A DNA stretch of 64,000 nt from Vulcanimicrobiota bacterium (GCA_019235995.1 JAFAJV010000078.1:44372-108371), one strand, 5' to 3'; positions 40,620 through 49,130 are shown, numbered from the stretch's first letter. Program-made: numbers and translations. The notes: generated from the letters alone by a model not told the origin.

Positions 40620-42763
40620 TACGGCGCCAGCGTCTCGCGCGCGACGGCGGTGCGCTGCACCGCGGCTTCGCTGAAGGGCAACGGCCAGAGGCGACCCGCG
40701 ATCCACGCCTCCACCTCGTCGGTGTAGTGGCCCGACGCGATCTCGCCCGACTCGCCCTGCGGCAGCGTGATGCCGCCGGCATCCCAATTGCCGACGTCCC
40801 ACACCGCACGGAAACTCTGTCCGTAGCCGGGATACTGCACGTGCAGCGTCAGCGCGTCGCCGTATCCTGGCAGCGTCGTGCCATCCAGGAAGCTGATGCC
40901 GAGCGACGCGAGCGCGTGAAGCACCGGCACGGCACCGGCGACGCGCCAGGGCTCGGGAGAGGGCAGCGGAACCGCGTGCAGCGCGTGCCCCGAGATCGGC
41001 GTTTCAAGCAGCGCCGGCACGCGGCCGGTCGTCCGATGCGTCAGCGCCAGGCGCAACGCCTCGACGACCGTCGCGGTGGTCGAGTCGCCGTCCATCGCGC
41101 CGTTCCAGCGAGCGAGTTGCACGGAGAGCGAAGCATCGGCGCCGCCGAACAGTGGAGCGGCGCGGCGTGCGAGCTCGCGTTCGGCCAGCGAGAGCGCGTC
41201 CATCTGCATCGCGGCAAAGTATGCGACGTCGTAGATACGGCGCGCGCGCAGCAGCTGCGCGATGCGGTAGGCACGATAGGGAGGCGCGAACTGCGGGCTC
41301 ATCGGAAAGGGGTAGAAGCCCGGGTACATCTTGTTGTTCGCCGTCCACACGACGCCGTCGCGCGACGGCGCCGTGCGCGGCATCCTCGCGAACGGGATCG
41401 CGGGATAGTCGCGCGCCAGATCGCTCGCCGGATGCAACCAGCGCGCGCGCACCGGATCGTTCGGGATACGCCCCGCGAGCTGATACGCGACGCGTCCGCT
41501 CGTGTCGGCCAAGACGAAGTTCTGCGTCGGCCCCGGAAAATCGGCGAGTATCGCGGTCGCGGCTCCGATAGATTGCGCTCGATCGAGGTCGATGAACGCC
41601 TGCGCGGGCGTCGCCGGGTCGTCGTACGCGTTCCAGTGCACGAGCACGAAGCGTCCGTCGGCCGTCGGCGTGCCGAACTCGCGCGCCGTGCGATAATAGC
41701 GTTTGCTCGCGTTCCGGCCGAGGCGTACTGAGAAGCGTTCCGTGTGCCAGCCGGCCGGGTCGAGCCGCGCCGGCGGCAGGAATGCCGAGAGCGAGGTGAC
41801 CGTACCGGCGGTCGCGCCCCACGCGATGCGCTCGTTGTGGCCGAGCACGATCGCGGGGCAGCCCGGCAGCGTAGCGCCCGCCACGTGGAAGCCCGGCGCG
41901 CGCAAGTCGAGCAGGTACCAAACTCCGGGCATCTGCAGCGCGAGGTGCGGATCGTTGGCGAGCAGTGCGCGGTGATGCAACGCGCGGTTGGCGCCCGCAG
42001 CCCATTCGTTGCTGCCGACGGGCGGCCGTGGGTCGGCGAGATGGCGCTCGAGGTCTGCCAGGCGGCGCCGGCACATCGGCCCAGGGGCGACGTTCGCCAA
42101 CCCCGCGAGCACGGGCGCGTCGTAGCACGGGTCGGTGAACGGGAAGCGCGCGTCGAGCAGCGCGATGCCGCCGCGCCGGTACGCCGCGTCGCGGCGCGCG
42201 ATCGCGTCCCAGTCGTCGATGAGGTCGAGCACCGTCACCATCGCCACGGCCAGCGAGTCGCGCGGCGTCCAGGGATCGGGCCGGTAGCTCAGGATGCGAA
42301 ACTCAACCGGCAGAGGCTCGCGCTCGATCGCGGCGTTGACGCCGTCGCTAAACGCGCCGAGAATCTCCCGGGAACGAGCGGGAAGCCGCTGCCATTGCGT
42401 CTGCACCATCGTGCGCACCGGTATGGCGCGCTCCGTCTCGTCGGTCGAAAGAGCGCGCGAGCCGTAGACCTGCGCGAGCTCACCGAGGATGTAGCGGCGC
42501 AGCGTATCCATCTGGAATAGGCGGTCGGAACCCTCGGCATAGCCTTGAGCGAAGAAGAGGTCGTGTTCGTTGCCGGCGATCACGTGCGGAACGCCGCGGT
42601 CGTCCCGCAATATTACGACCGGCGCTCGCACGCGCAGGCCGGAGATCGTGCCGGCGTCGCGTGCGTGCGACCGCATGCCGGCGACGACGTTGGCGATGTA
42701 GATCAGAACGACCAGCGCGACCACGGCGAGTGCCGCGAGCGCGAGCCGGCCGACGGTTTTCAC
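40619..42763 (-). CDS. Penicillin-acylase-family (S45) Ntn hydrolase
   Basis: 714 residues, GTG start with AGGGG about 10 nt upstream. N-terminal anchor (about 8-28), then an alpha-subunit region. The autocatalytic site is G-Ser251-NEW in PPVGSNEWAAGANR; Ser251 becomes the N-terminal nucleophile of the beta chain. The rest (GHNERIAWG, PTQNFVLADTSGRVAY, WTANNKMYP) is typical. These enzymes cleave amides such as acyl-homoserine lactones or beta-lactam side chains. The substrate cannot be told from sequence. Confidence 0.88.
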   Translation of the reverse strand: MKTVGRLALAALAVVALVVLIYIANVVAGMRSHARDAGTISGLRVRAPVVILRDDRGVPHVIAGNEHDLFFAQGYAEGSDRLFQMDTLRRYILGELAQVYGSRALSTDETERAIPVRTMVQTQWQRLPARSREILGAFSDGVNAAIEREPLPVEFRILSYRPDPWTPRDSLAVAMVTVLDLIDDWDAIARRDAAYRRGGIALLDARFPFTDPCYDAPVLAGLANVAPGPMCRRRLADLERHLADPRPPVGSNEWAAGANRALHHRALLANDPHLALQMPGVWYLLDLRAPGFHVAGATLPGCPAIVLGHNERIAWGATAGTVTSLSAFLPPARLDPAGWHTERFSVRLGRNASKRYYRTAREFGTPTADGRFVLVHWNAYDDPATPAQAFIDLDRAQSIGAATAILADFPGPTQNFVLADTSGRVAYQLAGRIPNDPVRARWLHPASDLARDYPAIPFARMPRTAPSRDGVVWTANNKMYPGFYPFPMSPQFAPPYRAYRIAQLLRARRIYDVAYFAAMQMDALSLAERELARRAAPLFGGADASLSVQLARWNGAMDGDSTTATVVEALRLALTHRTTGRVPALLETPISGHALHAVPLPSPEPWRVAGAVPVLHALASLGISFLDGTTLPGYGDALTLHVQYPGYGQSFRAVWDVGNWDAGGITLPQGESGEIASGHYTDEVEAWIAGRLWPLPFSEAAVQRTAVARETLAP

Positions 42764-42775
42764 CGCGTGATTCCC

Positions 42776-43081
42776 CTAGGCGTCGACGTAGACGTCGTCG
42801 CCTTGGAGCGTCACCTCGAAAGTCATCAGCGGGACGACGGCGGGCAGCGTGAGCGCGTCGCCGGTTCGCACGTCGAAGGTCGCCCCGTGGCGAGGGCAGA
42901 TGACGTGCTCTCCCTCGAGGGTTCCCTGGTCGAGGGGACCGCCGTCGTGCGTGCACACGTCTTCGATGGCGTAGATCTTGCCGTCGAGGTTGCACAGCAG
43001 GATCTCGACGGAATCGACGACGACGCGTCGGGTCGTGCCGGGCGCGATCTCTGAGACCTTCGCGACGCGATGCCTAGCCAC
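42776..43081 (-). CDS. Rieske [2Fe-2S] ferredoxin
   Basis: 101 residues, GTG start with GGGAGA upstream. The cluster ligands are CTHDGG (Cys43, His45) and CPRHGATF (Cys62, His65). The size and lack of a catalytic domain match the ferredoxin component of ring-hydroxylating dioxygenases or the small biphenyl-type ferredoxins. No oxygenase lies nearby, so its partner is unknown. It precedes the S45 hydrolase gene by 12 bp. Confidence 0.9.
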   Translation of the reverse strand: MARHRVAKVSEIAPGTTRRVVVDSVEILLCNLDGKIYAIEDVCTHDGGPLDQGTLEGEHVICPRHGATFDVRTGDALTLPAVVPLMTFEVTLQGDDVYVDA

Positions 43082-43190
43082 GCATCTCCCGCTTCATTGG
43101 TCGAGACTTTGCGACGGTTTTGCAGCGAAACCTCCGGGGAGCCGTCGCGCGCCTCGGCGAACGTACGGGTTCGCTCAACGGAGGCTCAAT

Positions 43191-43766
43191 ATGGCAAACA
43201 TTCCTTGGGTATCGGACTACGAGGCCGCGCTCGAGCGCGCGCGCTCGGAACGCAAGTTCGTCTTCCTCGACGTGTTCAACCCCGGTTGAGGGGGATGCCA
43301 AGCGCTGGATACCGTGACGTATCCTCAACAAGCAGTCGCCGATGCGATCCTGGCCCATGCCGTTCCGGTTCAGTTCGATAACTCGAAGGCCGAAAACAAT
43401 AAGTTTTTGCATGGCATCCATCACATCTGGACGCCGGACATTCGCATTTTGTATCACGACGGCTCCGAGCTTTACCGGTGGGACGGCTTCCTGCCGCCGC
43501 CCGAATTCATCGCGCGGACGCTCTGCGGATTCGGCATGGCGTACCTGCGGCTGAAGCGCTTCGACCAGGCGGAGGCGTGCTATGCCGACGCGCTCACGCG
43601 CTTCTCCACGACCTACGCCGCGCCCGAAGCGCTCTACTACCTGGGCGTGACACGCTACCGGCGCGATCCCGACAGCGACGAGCTTTTGAAGCAGTGGGAC
43701 AACCTTCGCTCGCGCTATCCGCTCAGCGAGTATCGGGTCAAGCAGTCCTTCAAAGAGCTTCCTTGA
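43191..43766 (+). CDS. Thioredoxin-like/TPR candidate selenoprotein (UxxC, in-frame TGA)
   Basis: 191 residues if the TGA at 43287-43289 is read as selenocysteine (Sec33). Without readthrough the gene is split into a 32-residue and a 150-residue fragment. The ATG at 43191 has GGAGG upstream. The N-terminal part is a thioredoxin-like fold: KFVFLDVFNPG-Sec-GG-Cys36-QALDTVTYPQQ. The Sec replaces the first Cys of a CxxC motif. The fold continues through IWTPDIRILYHDG, and the C-terminal half has TPR-like helices (FDQAEACYADAL, APEALYYLGV). Homologues I recall in deltaproteobacteria have Sec at this place. Likely a redox protein, not exported. A pseudogene is the main alternative. Confidence 0.72.
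43287..43327 (+). promoter_or_regulatory. Candidate bacterial SECIS hairpin
   Basis: GGATAC (43307-43312) pairs with GTATCC (43319-43324) with a six-base loop CGTGAC. The loop begins 23 nt after the TGA and has G at its second position. Both fit published bacterial SECIS criteria as I recall them. An outer TGAGG/CCTCA pairing (43287-43291 with 43323-43327) is an alternative base. Confidence 0.5.
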
Positions 43767-44515
43767 AGCGCCTCATCGTCTTCGATCTCGACGGCACGCT
43801 CGCGCTCAGCAAGGCGGCGCTGGACGACGAGATGGCGGCCTTGCTGGGCCGCCTTCTCGGCGTGATCAAGGTTGCGATCATCTCGGGCGGCGACTATCCG
43901 CAGTTCCAAACTCAGGTACTCGAGCGGCTGCCGGCGGGCAGCGACTTCACGAACCTGTCGATTTTGCCGACCTCCGGCACGAAGTTTTTCGTCTACGACG
44001 GGCAGTGGCGCAAGCTCTACTCCGAAGATCTGACGGACGAGCAAAAGAAGAAGATCGAGAGCGCGCTCGAGTCCGCGGTTGCCGACACGGGCTTCCAGCC
44101 GGCCCAGACGTGGGGCGAGCGGATCGAGGATCGTGGAACGCAGATCACCTACTCCGCGCTCGGCCAGCAAGCGCCGCTCGAGGCGAAGGAAAAATGGGAC
44201 CCCGACTTCTCCAAGCGCAAGCAGATTCAGGCCATCCTCGCCAAGACCTTACCCGAGTTCTCGGTGCGCCTGGGCGGGACGACGTCGATCGACGTTACCC
44301 GCCCCGGCATCGACAAGGCCTACGGCATCCGCAAGCTGCGCGACGAGCTCGGCATCCCAATCGAGGAGATGCTGTTCATCGGCGACGCGATCTTTCCGGG
44401 CGGCAACGATTACGCCGCGAAAGAGGCCGGGACCGACACGATCCAAGTGCGCGATCCCGAGGAGACCAAGCGCGTCATCCAGGCGATCATTGCTTTAAAA
44501 TCGCCTCGACGTTGA
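43763..44515 (+). CDS. HAD-superfamily phosphatase, eukaryotic-type phosphomannomutase-like
   Basis: 250 residues from the TTG at 43763, overlapping the previous stop (TTGA). The HAD motif I is FDLDGTLAL. The cap region and RGTQITYSALGQ...WDPDFSKR and TSIDVTRPGIDKAYGIRKL resemble the PMM/HAD-IIB family. Motif IV is FIGDAIFPGGNDYAAK. It could interconvert mannose 1- and 6-phosphates or act as a simple sugar phosphatase. It is coupled to the candidate selenoprotein gene. Its 3' end overlaps yceI by 29 bases. Confidence 0.83.
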   Translation: MKRLIVFDLDGTLALSKAALDDEMAALLGRLLGVIKVAIISGGDYPQFQTQVLERLPAGSDFTNLSILPTSGTKFFVYDGQWRKLYSEDLTDEQKKKIESALESAVADTGFQPAQTWGERIEDRGTQITYSALGQQAPLEAKEKWDPDFSKRKQIQAILAKTLPEFSVRLGGTTSIDVTRPGIDKAYGIRKLRDELGIPIEEMLFIGDAIFPGGNDYAAKEAGTDTIQVRDPEETKRVIQAIIALKSPRR

Positions 44516-45035
44516 GCTCGATGCGAACCTCCTCGCCGACCACGACGCCGCCCGTTTCGAGCGCCGCGTTCCAGGTGAGGCCGAAGTCCTTGCGGTTGAT
44601 CGTCGTGTGGGCGCTGTAGCCGACGCGAACGCCACCCCACGGATCGTTTGCGCGTCCCTCGAAGTTGCCGCGCAGCGAAACGTCGCGCGCGACGCCGTGA
44701 ATCGTCAGCTTGCCGTCCACGACGAAGTCGTCAGGTGTGCCGTAGATGCGCGTGCTCTCGAAGGTTAGCGTCGGGAACCTCTCGACGTCGAAGAAGTCGG
44801 CCGAGCGCAGATGCGCGTCGCGCTGCTCCTCGCGGGTGTCGATCGAGCGGGCGTCGATGCTCGCGCGGATCGCGGCAGGCAGGTCGCTGCCGGGCTCGAG
44901 CTCGACGGCGCCGTCGAAGGCGGTAAAGCGGCCGCGTACCTTCGTGATCATCAGGTGGCGGACGACGAACTCGACGGTCGTATGGGCCGGGTCGAGGGCG
45001 TAGACGCTCTTTTTCTCTTGGAGTTGCGTGGTCAT
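44487..45035 (-). CDS. YceI-family protein
   Basis: 182 residues from the ATG at 45035; an in-frame extension to 45074 is less likely. The lipocalin-like YceI barrel is seen: YALDPAHTTVEFVVRHLMITKVRGRFTAFDG, LTFESTRI, LTIHGVARDVSL, NRKDFGLTWN. YceI proteins bind polyisoprenoids. No signal peptide is present, so it is likely cytoplasmic. Divergent from an hxlR-type regulator across a 121-bp gap with an operator-like dyad, so probably regulated by it. Confidence 0.87.
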   Translation of the reverse strand: MTTQLQEKKSVYALDPAHTTVEFVVRHLMITKVRGRFTAFDGAVELEPGSDLPAAIRASIDARSIDTREEQRDAHLRSADFFDVERFPTLTFESTRIYGTPDDFVVDGKLTIHGVARDVSLRGNFEGRANDPWGGVRVGYSAHTTINRKDFGLTWNAALETGGVVVGEEVRIELNVEAILKQ

Positions 45036-45092
45036 GGGGTCTGTCTGGCTCCTTGCAGTTGCCGATAGCCTCAAAGTGTGCTATCGTGGTGC

Positions 45093-45111
45093 TAGTAACT
45101 TTTGCATACTA
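45093..45111. promoter_or_regulatory. Operator-like dyad between yceI and the HxlR gene
   Basis: TAGTA (45093-45097) and TACTA (45107-45111) form a 19-bp dyad with a 9-bp spacer in the divergent gap. HxlR-family regulators bind TAGTA/TACTA-type half sites, as I recall for HypR. The position would let one regulator control both sides. Confidence 0.4.
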
Positions 45112-45156
45112 AGGCGCTATTTTCAAGTACGCACTCCAAAGTAGCCTAGGAACCCA

Positions 45157-45549
45157 ATGGAAACCATCAAGCTGCCGCCCTTGCCCACCGACGCCGACGT
45201 CTACAATGAGGCGCAGTGCCCGTCGCGGCTGATCCTGGACCGGATCGCCGACAAGTGGGCGACGCTGATCATCGGCATTCTGGCGCAATCCAAGCATCGG
45301 CGCTTCAACGAGCTGCGCCGCATGATCGGCGGCATCTCGCAGAAGATGCTCACGCAGACGCTGCGCGACCTCGAGCGCGACGGATTGGTGAAGCGTACGA
45401 TCTATCCGGAGGTTCCACCTCGGGTGGAATACGAGCTCACGCGGCTTGGGCGCACCCTCTGCGGCCCGCTCGGGTCACTGACGCAGTGGGCGCACGATCA
45501 CATAGAGGAAGTCAAGCGCGCACAGGCAGACTTCGACGCCCATGTTTGA
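45157..45549 (+). CDS. HxlR-family transcriptional regulator
   Basis: 130 residues with TAGGA before the ATG. The winged helix is typical: CPSRLILDRIADKWATLIIGIL, RRFNELRRMIGGISQKMLTQTLRDLERDGLVKR, PRVEYELTRLG. The conserved Cys near residue 20 is often a redox switch in this family (HypR, YodB). It overlaps the DoxX gene by 8 bases and is divergent from yceI, which it may control along with its own operon. Confidence 0.9.
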   Translation: METIKLPPLPTDADVYNEAQCPSRLILDRIADKWATLIIGILAQSKHRRFNELRRMIGGISQKMLTQTLRDLERDGLVKRTIYPEVPPRVEYELTRLGRTLCGPLGSLTQWAHDHIEEVKRAQADFDAHV

Positions 45550-45925
45550 CTTGAGCCACCTGACGGATTACGGGCTGGTGCTCATGCGCGTGATGGTCGG
45601 CGTCATCTTCGCCGGCAGCGGCTATGACGACCTCAAGGATCCGGACGCGCGCAGCAAGAGCATCGGGCTGCCGAAGGCCTTCACGATCCTCCTCGCCGCG
45701 GCGGAGATCGCGGGCGGGATCGCCGTCATCGTAGGCGTGTTGCAGCAGCTTGCGGCCATCGGGCTGATCCTGATCATGCTGGGCGCGATCCAGAAAAAGA
45801 TCTTCGTCTGGAAGACCGGCTTTTGGGGAAAGGACGGGCTGGGTTGGTATTACGACTCGACGCTGGTCTCGATGCTGCTCGTGATCCTCTTCACGGACGG
45901 CGGCAGGTTCGTGCTGCTGCGCTAA
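45542..45925 (+). CDS. DoxX-family membrane protein
   Basis: 127 residues with four hydrophobic segments. The start GLVLMRVMVGVIFAGSGYDDLKDP resembles DoxX/DoxD family openings. DoxX-like proteins accompany oxidative or thiol-stress genes, which agrees with a Cys-containing HxlR regulator upstream. Function of this member is unknown. Its TAA is in a CTAA overlap with the lipoprotein gene that follows. Confidence 0.85.
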   Translation: MFDLSHLTDYGLVLMRVMVGVIFAGSGYDDLKDPDARSKSIGLPKAFTILLAAAEIAGGIAVIVGVLQQLAAIGLILIMLGAIQKKIFVWKTGFWGKDGLGWYYDSTLVSMLLVILFTDGGRFVLLR

Positions 45926-46350
45926 CGTTCGCGGTTTTTCTCGCCGTGGCGGGCTGCGCGCCGCACGTGCCATATGCCGTCTCGCAGAAAGACCAGCAGC
46001 GGTTCGGCCACGTGCTGCGCATCAACCTTCCCAACCGCGAGCCGATGATCTTCGGCCTGAACAACTGTGTCCTTTATAAGGCGAAGACCGCGCACGAGGA
46101 CATCACCGGCTGGGACGTGGTCCTCGCGTCGGACTGGGGCATGTCGAGCTATCCGAAGTGGATGACGGCGTGCACCGCGCAGCATGTGAGCTACGACGGC
46201 AAGTACGTCGTCGCGTCGTTTTGCGCCCAGGCGATCGGCGCGGGCGGCGGCTGCGCCGGCGGAGACGGAGTCTACCGCAGCCGCAGCGGCAACGCTCAAG
46301 GCTGGGAGATCCAAACCGGCAGAGGCTGGACTGCCCTTCCAAAATACTAG
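45922..46350 (+). CDS. Small lipoprotein, start codon non-canonical
   Basis: 142 residues if started at the CTA (45922) in the CTAA overlap with the doxX stop. That gives a short signal peptide with lipobox LAVAGCAP. The nearest usual starts are a TTG at 45823, which would add 33 residues inside doxX, and a GTG at about 45946, which would remove the signal peptide. The mature domain has four Cys (LNNCVLY, TACTAQ, SFCAQ, GGCAGG), likely disulfides. Third gene of the HxlR-DoxX operon. Function unknown. Confidence 0.6.
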   Translation, partial: LTFAVFLAVAGCAPHVPYAVSQKDQQRFGHVLRINLPNREPMIFGLNNCVLYKAKTAHEDITGWDVVLASDWGMSSYPKWMTACTAQHVSYDGKYVVASFCAQAIGAGGGCAGGDGVYRSRSGNAQGWEIQTGRGWTALPKY

Positions 46351-46352
46351 CG

Positions 46353-47708
46353 TCAGTCGTCGTCGGGCGGCTCGTCGGAATTTGGCAGGTTCAGGAAGTA
46401 TTCGGCGTCGTGGGGCGCAGGGATCGGGACGAACTTACTCGGTCCCTTCGAAAAGTCGAAGCAATCCGAGAGGTCGTCGGCGCGAACGTCGGTCGTGCCG
46501 AGCGTCCCGAGGCTGAACGTCTCTTCCGTGAATTTCAGAATGCTGCCGAACTCGTGCTGCACGGTCGAGACGTAATGCTGCTTGGCGTAGGGCGAGATGA
46601 CGATCAGCGGTACGCGGAAGCCGAGCTCGTAGGAGTTATAGATCGGGGGCGGGACCGGATCGTACCAGCCGCCCCAGTCGTCCCAGACGACGAAGATCGC
46701 CGTACTGTTCCAATACTGGCTTCTCCCGATCGTGTTGACGACGGAAGCTACCCACGACGGACCGGTGCCGTCGGTGCTGCCGGCGTGATCGGACGCCGCC
46801 GCCGTCGGCGTCACCCAAACGACGTTCGCGAGGCGGCCAGACTTGATGTCCCGCAGCACTCTCGCCGGCGGACTCACGACGTTGGTCGAAAAATCCGGCC
46901 GACGGAAGATCGGCAAGATCGCATCCGGCCCATGCCAGAGCCCCGGCCCCTTTCCCGCCTGGTAGTAGTGCCAGCTCAACGATTTCGCCAAGACGAGCGC
47001 CATGAGCGAGTTGCGCTCGAAGCACGGATAGGCCGAATGATCCTCGTTTCCGTTCGGATCGATGAGCGCCACGGTCGAGCCGCTAGGCGAGTCGCAGCCG
47101 CCGGTGTTCTTGAGCTTCGGAGTCCTCGGGCTTTCCGCGGCGCGTAGCGGCGCTCCGTCGAAAACGGTCGACGTTCCGCTCAAGATGTATTGATGGGCGG
47201 GGAAGCTCGGTCCTTGATTCGTTTGGAACATGTCGGCGCCGAACGCATAGCGCGCGGCCATGTCGAAATACGGCCGGACCTCTCTCTTCGGCACGTAGCC
47301 GTACGCGCGGATGCCTGCGGCAGGACACCGGTAATGGTAGAGACATCTCGACTTGACGAGATCGAAACCGTTGAGTTGTCCATTTGCATACTCGGTTTCG
47401 AAGTTGGGATGCGAGTGGCCGATATAGTACGGTGCGGTCAAGCTTCGAGGCCGGAGCTGCACCGTTTGGCCATGCGAGTTTTGTCCCTCGAGCACCGTGC
47501 CGGCCCCCGGAAATCCGTTAAAGAGGTCGTTCGTCGTCCTGTTCTCCTGAACCACGATGACGACGTGTTGTATCGGCGAGCTGCCGCCTGAAAGAGTCCT
47601 CATGAGGCCGGCCGAACGCGTCGGCGACGAGGGCGCCGGCGTCGGGCCCTGCGAGCAATTTGCGAGCGCGGCGACGACGGCGAGAGCCAAGAAGCGCGCG
47701 CGAATCAT
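46353..47708 (-). CDS. Secreted phosphoesterase, acid phosphatase/phospholipase C family (tandem copy 1)
   Basis: 451 residues with AAGGAG before the ATG. The lipobox is ALANCS. Family blocks include [70 protein letters not shown] and HEFGSILKFTEETF. It is a close paralogue of the next upstream gene, 48 bp away, and shares its order and direction. Its stop is 3 bp from the convergent lipoprotein stop. Expected to release phosphate at the cell surface. Confidence 0.88.
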   Translation of the reverse strand: MIRARFLALAVVAALANCSQGPTPAPSSPTRSAGLMRTLSGGSSPIQHVVIVVQENRTTNDLFNGFPGAGTVLEGQNSHGQTVQLRPRSLTAPYYIGHSHPNFETEYANGQLNGFDLVKSRCLYHYRCPAAGIRAYGYVPKREVRPYFDMAARYAFGADMFQTNQGPSFPAHQYILSGTSTVFDGAPLRAAESPRTPKLKNTGGCDSPSGSTVALIDPNGNEDHSAYPCFERNSLMALVLAKSLSWHYYQAGKGPGLWHGPDAILPIFRRPDFSTNVVSPPARVLRDIKSGRLANVVWVTPTAAASDHAGSTDGTGPSWVASVVNTIGRSQYWNSTAIFVVWDDWGGWYDPVPPPIYNSYELGFRVPLIVISPYAKQHYVSTVQHEFGSILKFTEETFSLGTLGTTDVRADDLSDCFDFSKGPSKFVPIPAPHDAEYFLNLPNSDEPPDDD

Positions 47709-47756
47709 GCCGCGCTCCTTGGCTACCCGAACGGGCGAAGTCCTGTGCGTTAGCCC

Positions 47757-49130
47757 TCAGAAGTCGTCGTCGGGCGTGCCGCCGACAGGCTGGTGCAAGA
47801 AGTATTCGGCCTTCAGGGGCGCGGGAATCGGGACGAACTTACGGGGGCCCTTCGAGAAGTTGAAGCAGTCCGAGAGATCGTCGGCGCGGACGTCGGTGGT
47901 GCCGAGCGAGCCGAGCTTGAACGTCTCTTCGGTGAACTTCAGGATGCTACCGAACTCGTGCTGCTTATACGAGACGTAGTTCTGCTTCGCGTACGCCGAG
48001 ATGACGAGCAGCGGAACGCGAAAGCTCAGTTCGTAGGAGTTGTACTGCGGCGGCGCAACCGGATCGAACCACCCGCCCCAGTCGTCCCAGGTCACGAAGA
48101 TCGCTGTGTTCTTCCAATACTGGCTCGCACCGACCGTGTTGACGATGGAAGCTACCCACGACGGCCCGGACCCGTCGGTGCTGCCGGCGTGATCCGAGGC
48201 CGCGCCGGTCGGCGTCACCCAAACGACGTTGGCCAGGTTGCCGTTCTTTACGTCAGTCAGCACCTGGGACGGCGGGCTGACGACATCGGTTTTGAACTCC
48301 GGGCTCTGATAAACCGGTAGAATCGCGTCCGGCCCGTGCCAGAGCCCCGGACCGGTGCCGGCCTGATAGTAGTGCCAGGTCAGGTTATTGTTCTCGACGA
48401 GCGCGATCAGCGAGTTTCGCGTGAAGCAGGGGTATGCCGTCTGATTCTCGTTGCCGTACTGGTCGATGAGCTTGACGAGCGACCCCGTCGGCGAGTCGCA
48501 GCCGCCGGTGCTCTTTTTCTGCGGGGTCTGCGGGTTCTCGGCGGCGCGCAGATTGGATCCATCCGAGATCGTCGAGGTCCCGCTCAAGATGTACTGGTGT
48601 GCCGGAAAGCTCGGGCCTTGATTCGTTTGGAACATGTCTGCGCCGAACGCGTACCGGCGTGCCATGACGTAATACGGCTCGACCTCCTTTTCGGGGACGT
48701 AACCGTACGCGCGGATGTCGGGCGGCGGGCACGTATAGCCCTTCTTGCAGTTGGACGACACGAGGTTCCAGCCATTACCGGCCCCGTTTGCCCACTCGGT
48801 CTCGAAGGCGCTGTGCGCGTGGCTGATGTCGTACGGCGCGGTGAGAAGCCGGGGCTGCAATTTGACCGGCTTACCGTAGGAATTCTCCCCCGTTCGTGTC
48901 GTCATGGCACCCGGGAGAGCGTTGAAGAGGTCGTTCGTAGTGCGGTTTTCCTGAAATACGATGATCACGTGCGTGATCGGGATGCTGCCGCTGCCGTTCG
49001 AGAGCGGTCGTGTCACGCCGGCCGATCGAGCCGCTAATGGAACCGGGGGTGGCGTCGGCGACGTCGTGTTCTGCGAGCATCCAACGAGTGCGACGATCAC
49101 AGCAAGTGCGCGGAAACGCGTGCAATTCAT
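47757..49130 (-). CDS. Secreted phosphoesterase, acid phosphatase/phospholipase C family (tandem copy 2)
   Basis: 457 residues with AGGAGG before the ATG. Lipobox ALVGCS. The blocks HVIIVFQENRTTNDLFNALP, MFQTNQGPSFPAHQYILSG, FVTWDDWGGWFDPVAPP and HEFGSILKFTEETF are almost identical to the downstream paralogue, so the pair arose by tandem duplication. It is the upstream gene of the pair, followed by copy 1 after 48 bp. A promoter for both may lie in the 49131-49503 gap. Confidence 0.88.
   Translation of the reverse strand: MNCTRFRALAVIVALVGCSQNTTSPTPPPVPLAARSAGVTRPLSNGSGSIPITHVIIVFQENRTTNDLFNALPGAMTTRTGENSYGKPVKLQPRLLTAPYDISHAHSAFETEWANGAGNGWNLVSSNCKKGYTCPPPDIRAYGYVPEKEVEPYYVMARRYAFGADMFQTNQGPSFPAHQYILSGTSTISDGSNLRAAENPQTPQKKSTGGCDSPTGSLVKLIDQYGNENQTAYPCFTRNSLIALVENNNLTWHYYQAGTGPGLWHGPDAILPVYQSPEFKTDVVSPPSQVLTDVKNGNLANVVWVTPTGAASDHAGSTDGSGPSWVASIVNTVGASQYWKNTAIFVTWDDWGGWFDPVAPPQYNSYELSFRVPLLVISAYAKQNYVSYKQHEFGSILKFTEETFKLGSLGTTDVRADDLSDCFNFSKGPRKFVPIPAPLKAEYFLHQPVGGTPDDDF

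Noticed and set aside
43287..43289. TGA as evidence of a pseudogene or a split gene
   Set aside because: Both flanks stay in one frame with conserved motifs, and the TGA occupies a catalytic Cys position with a SECIS-like hairpin. Kept as the main alternative, not as the call.
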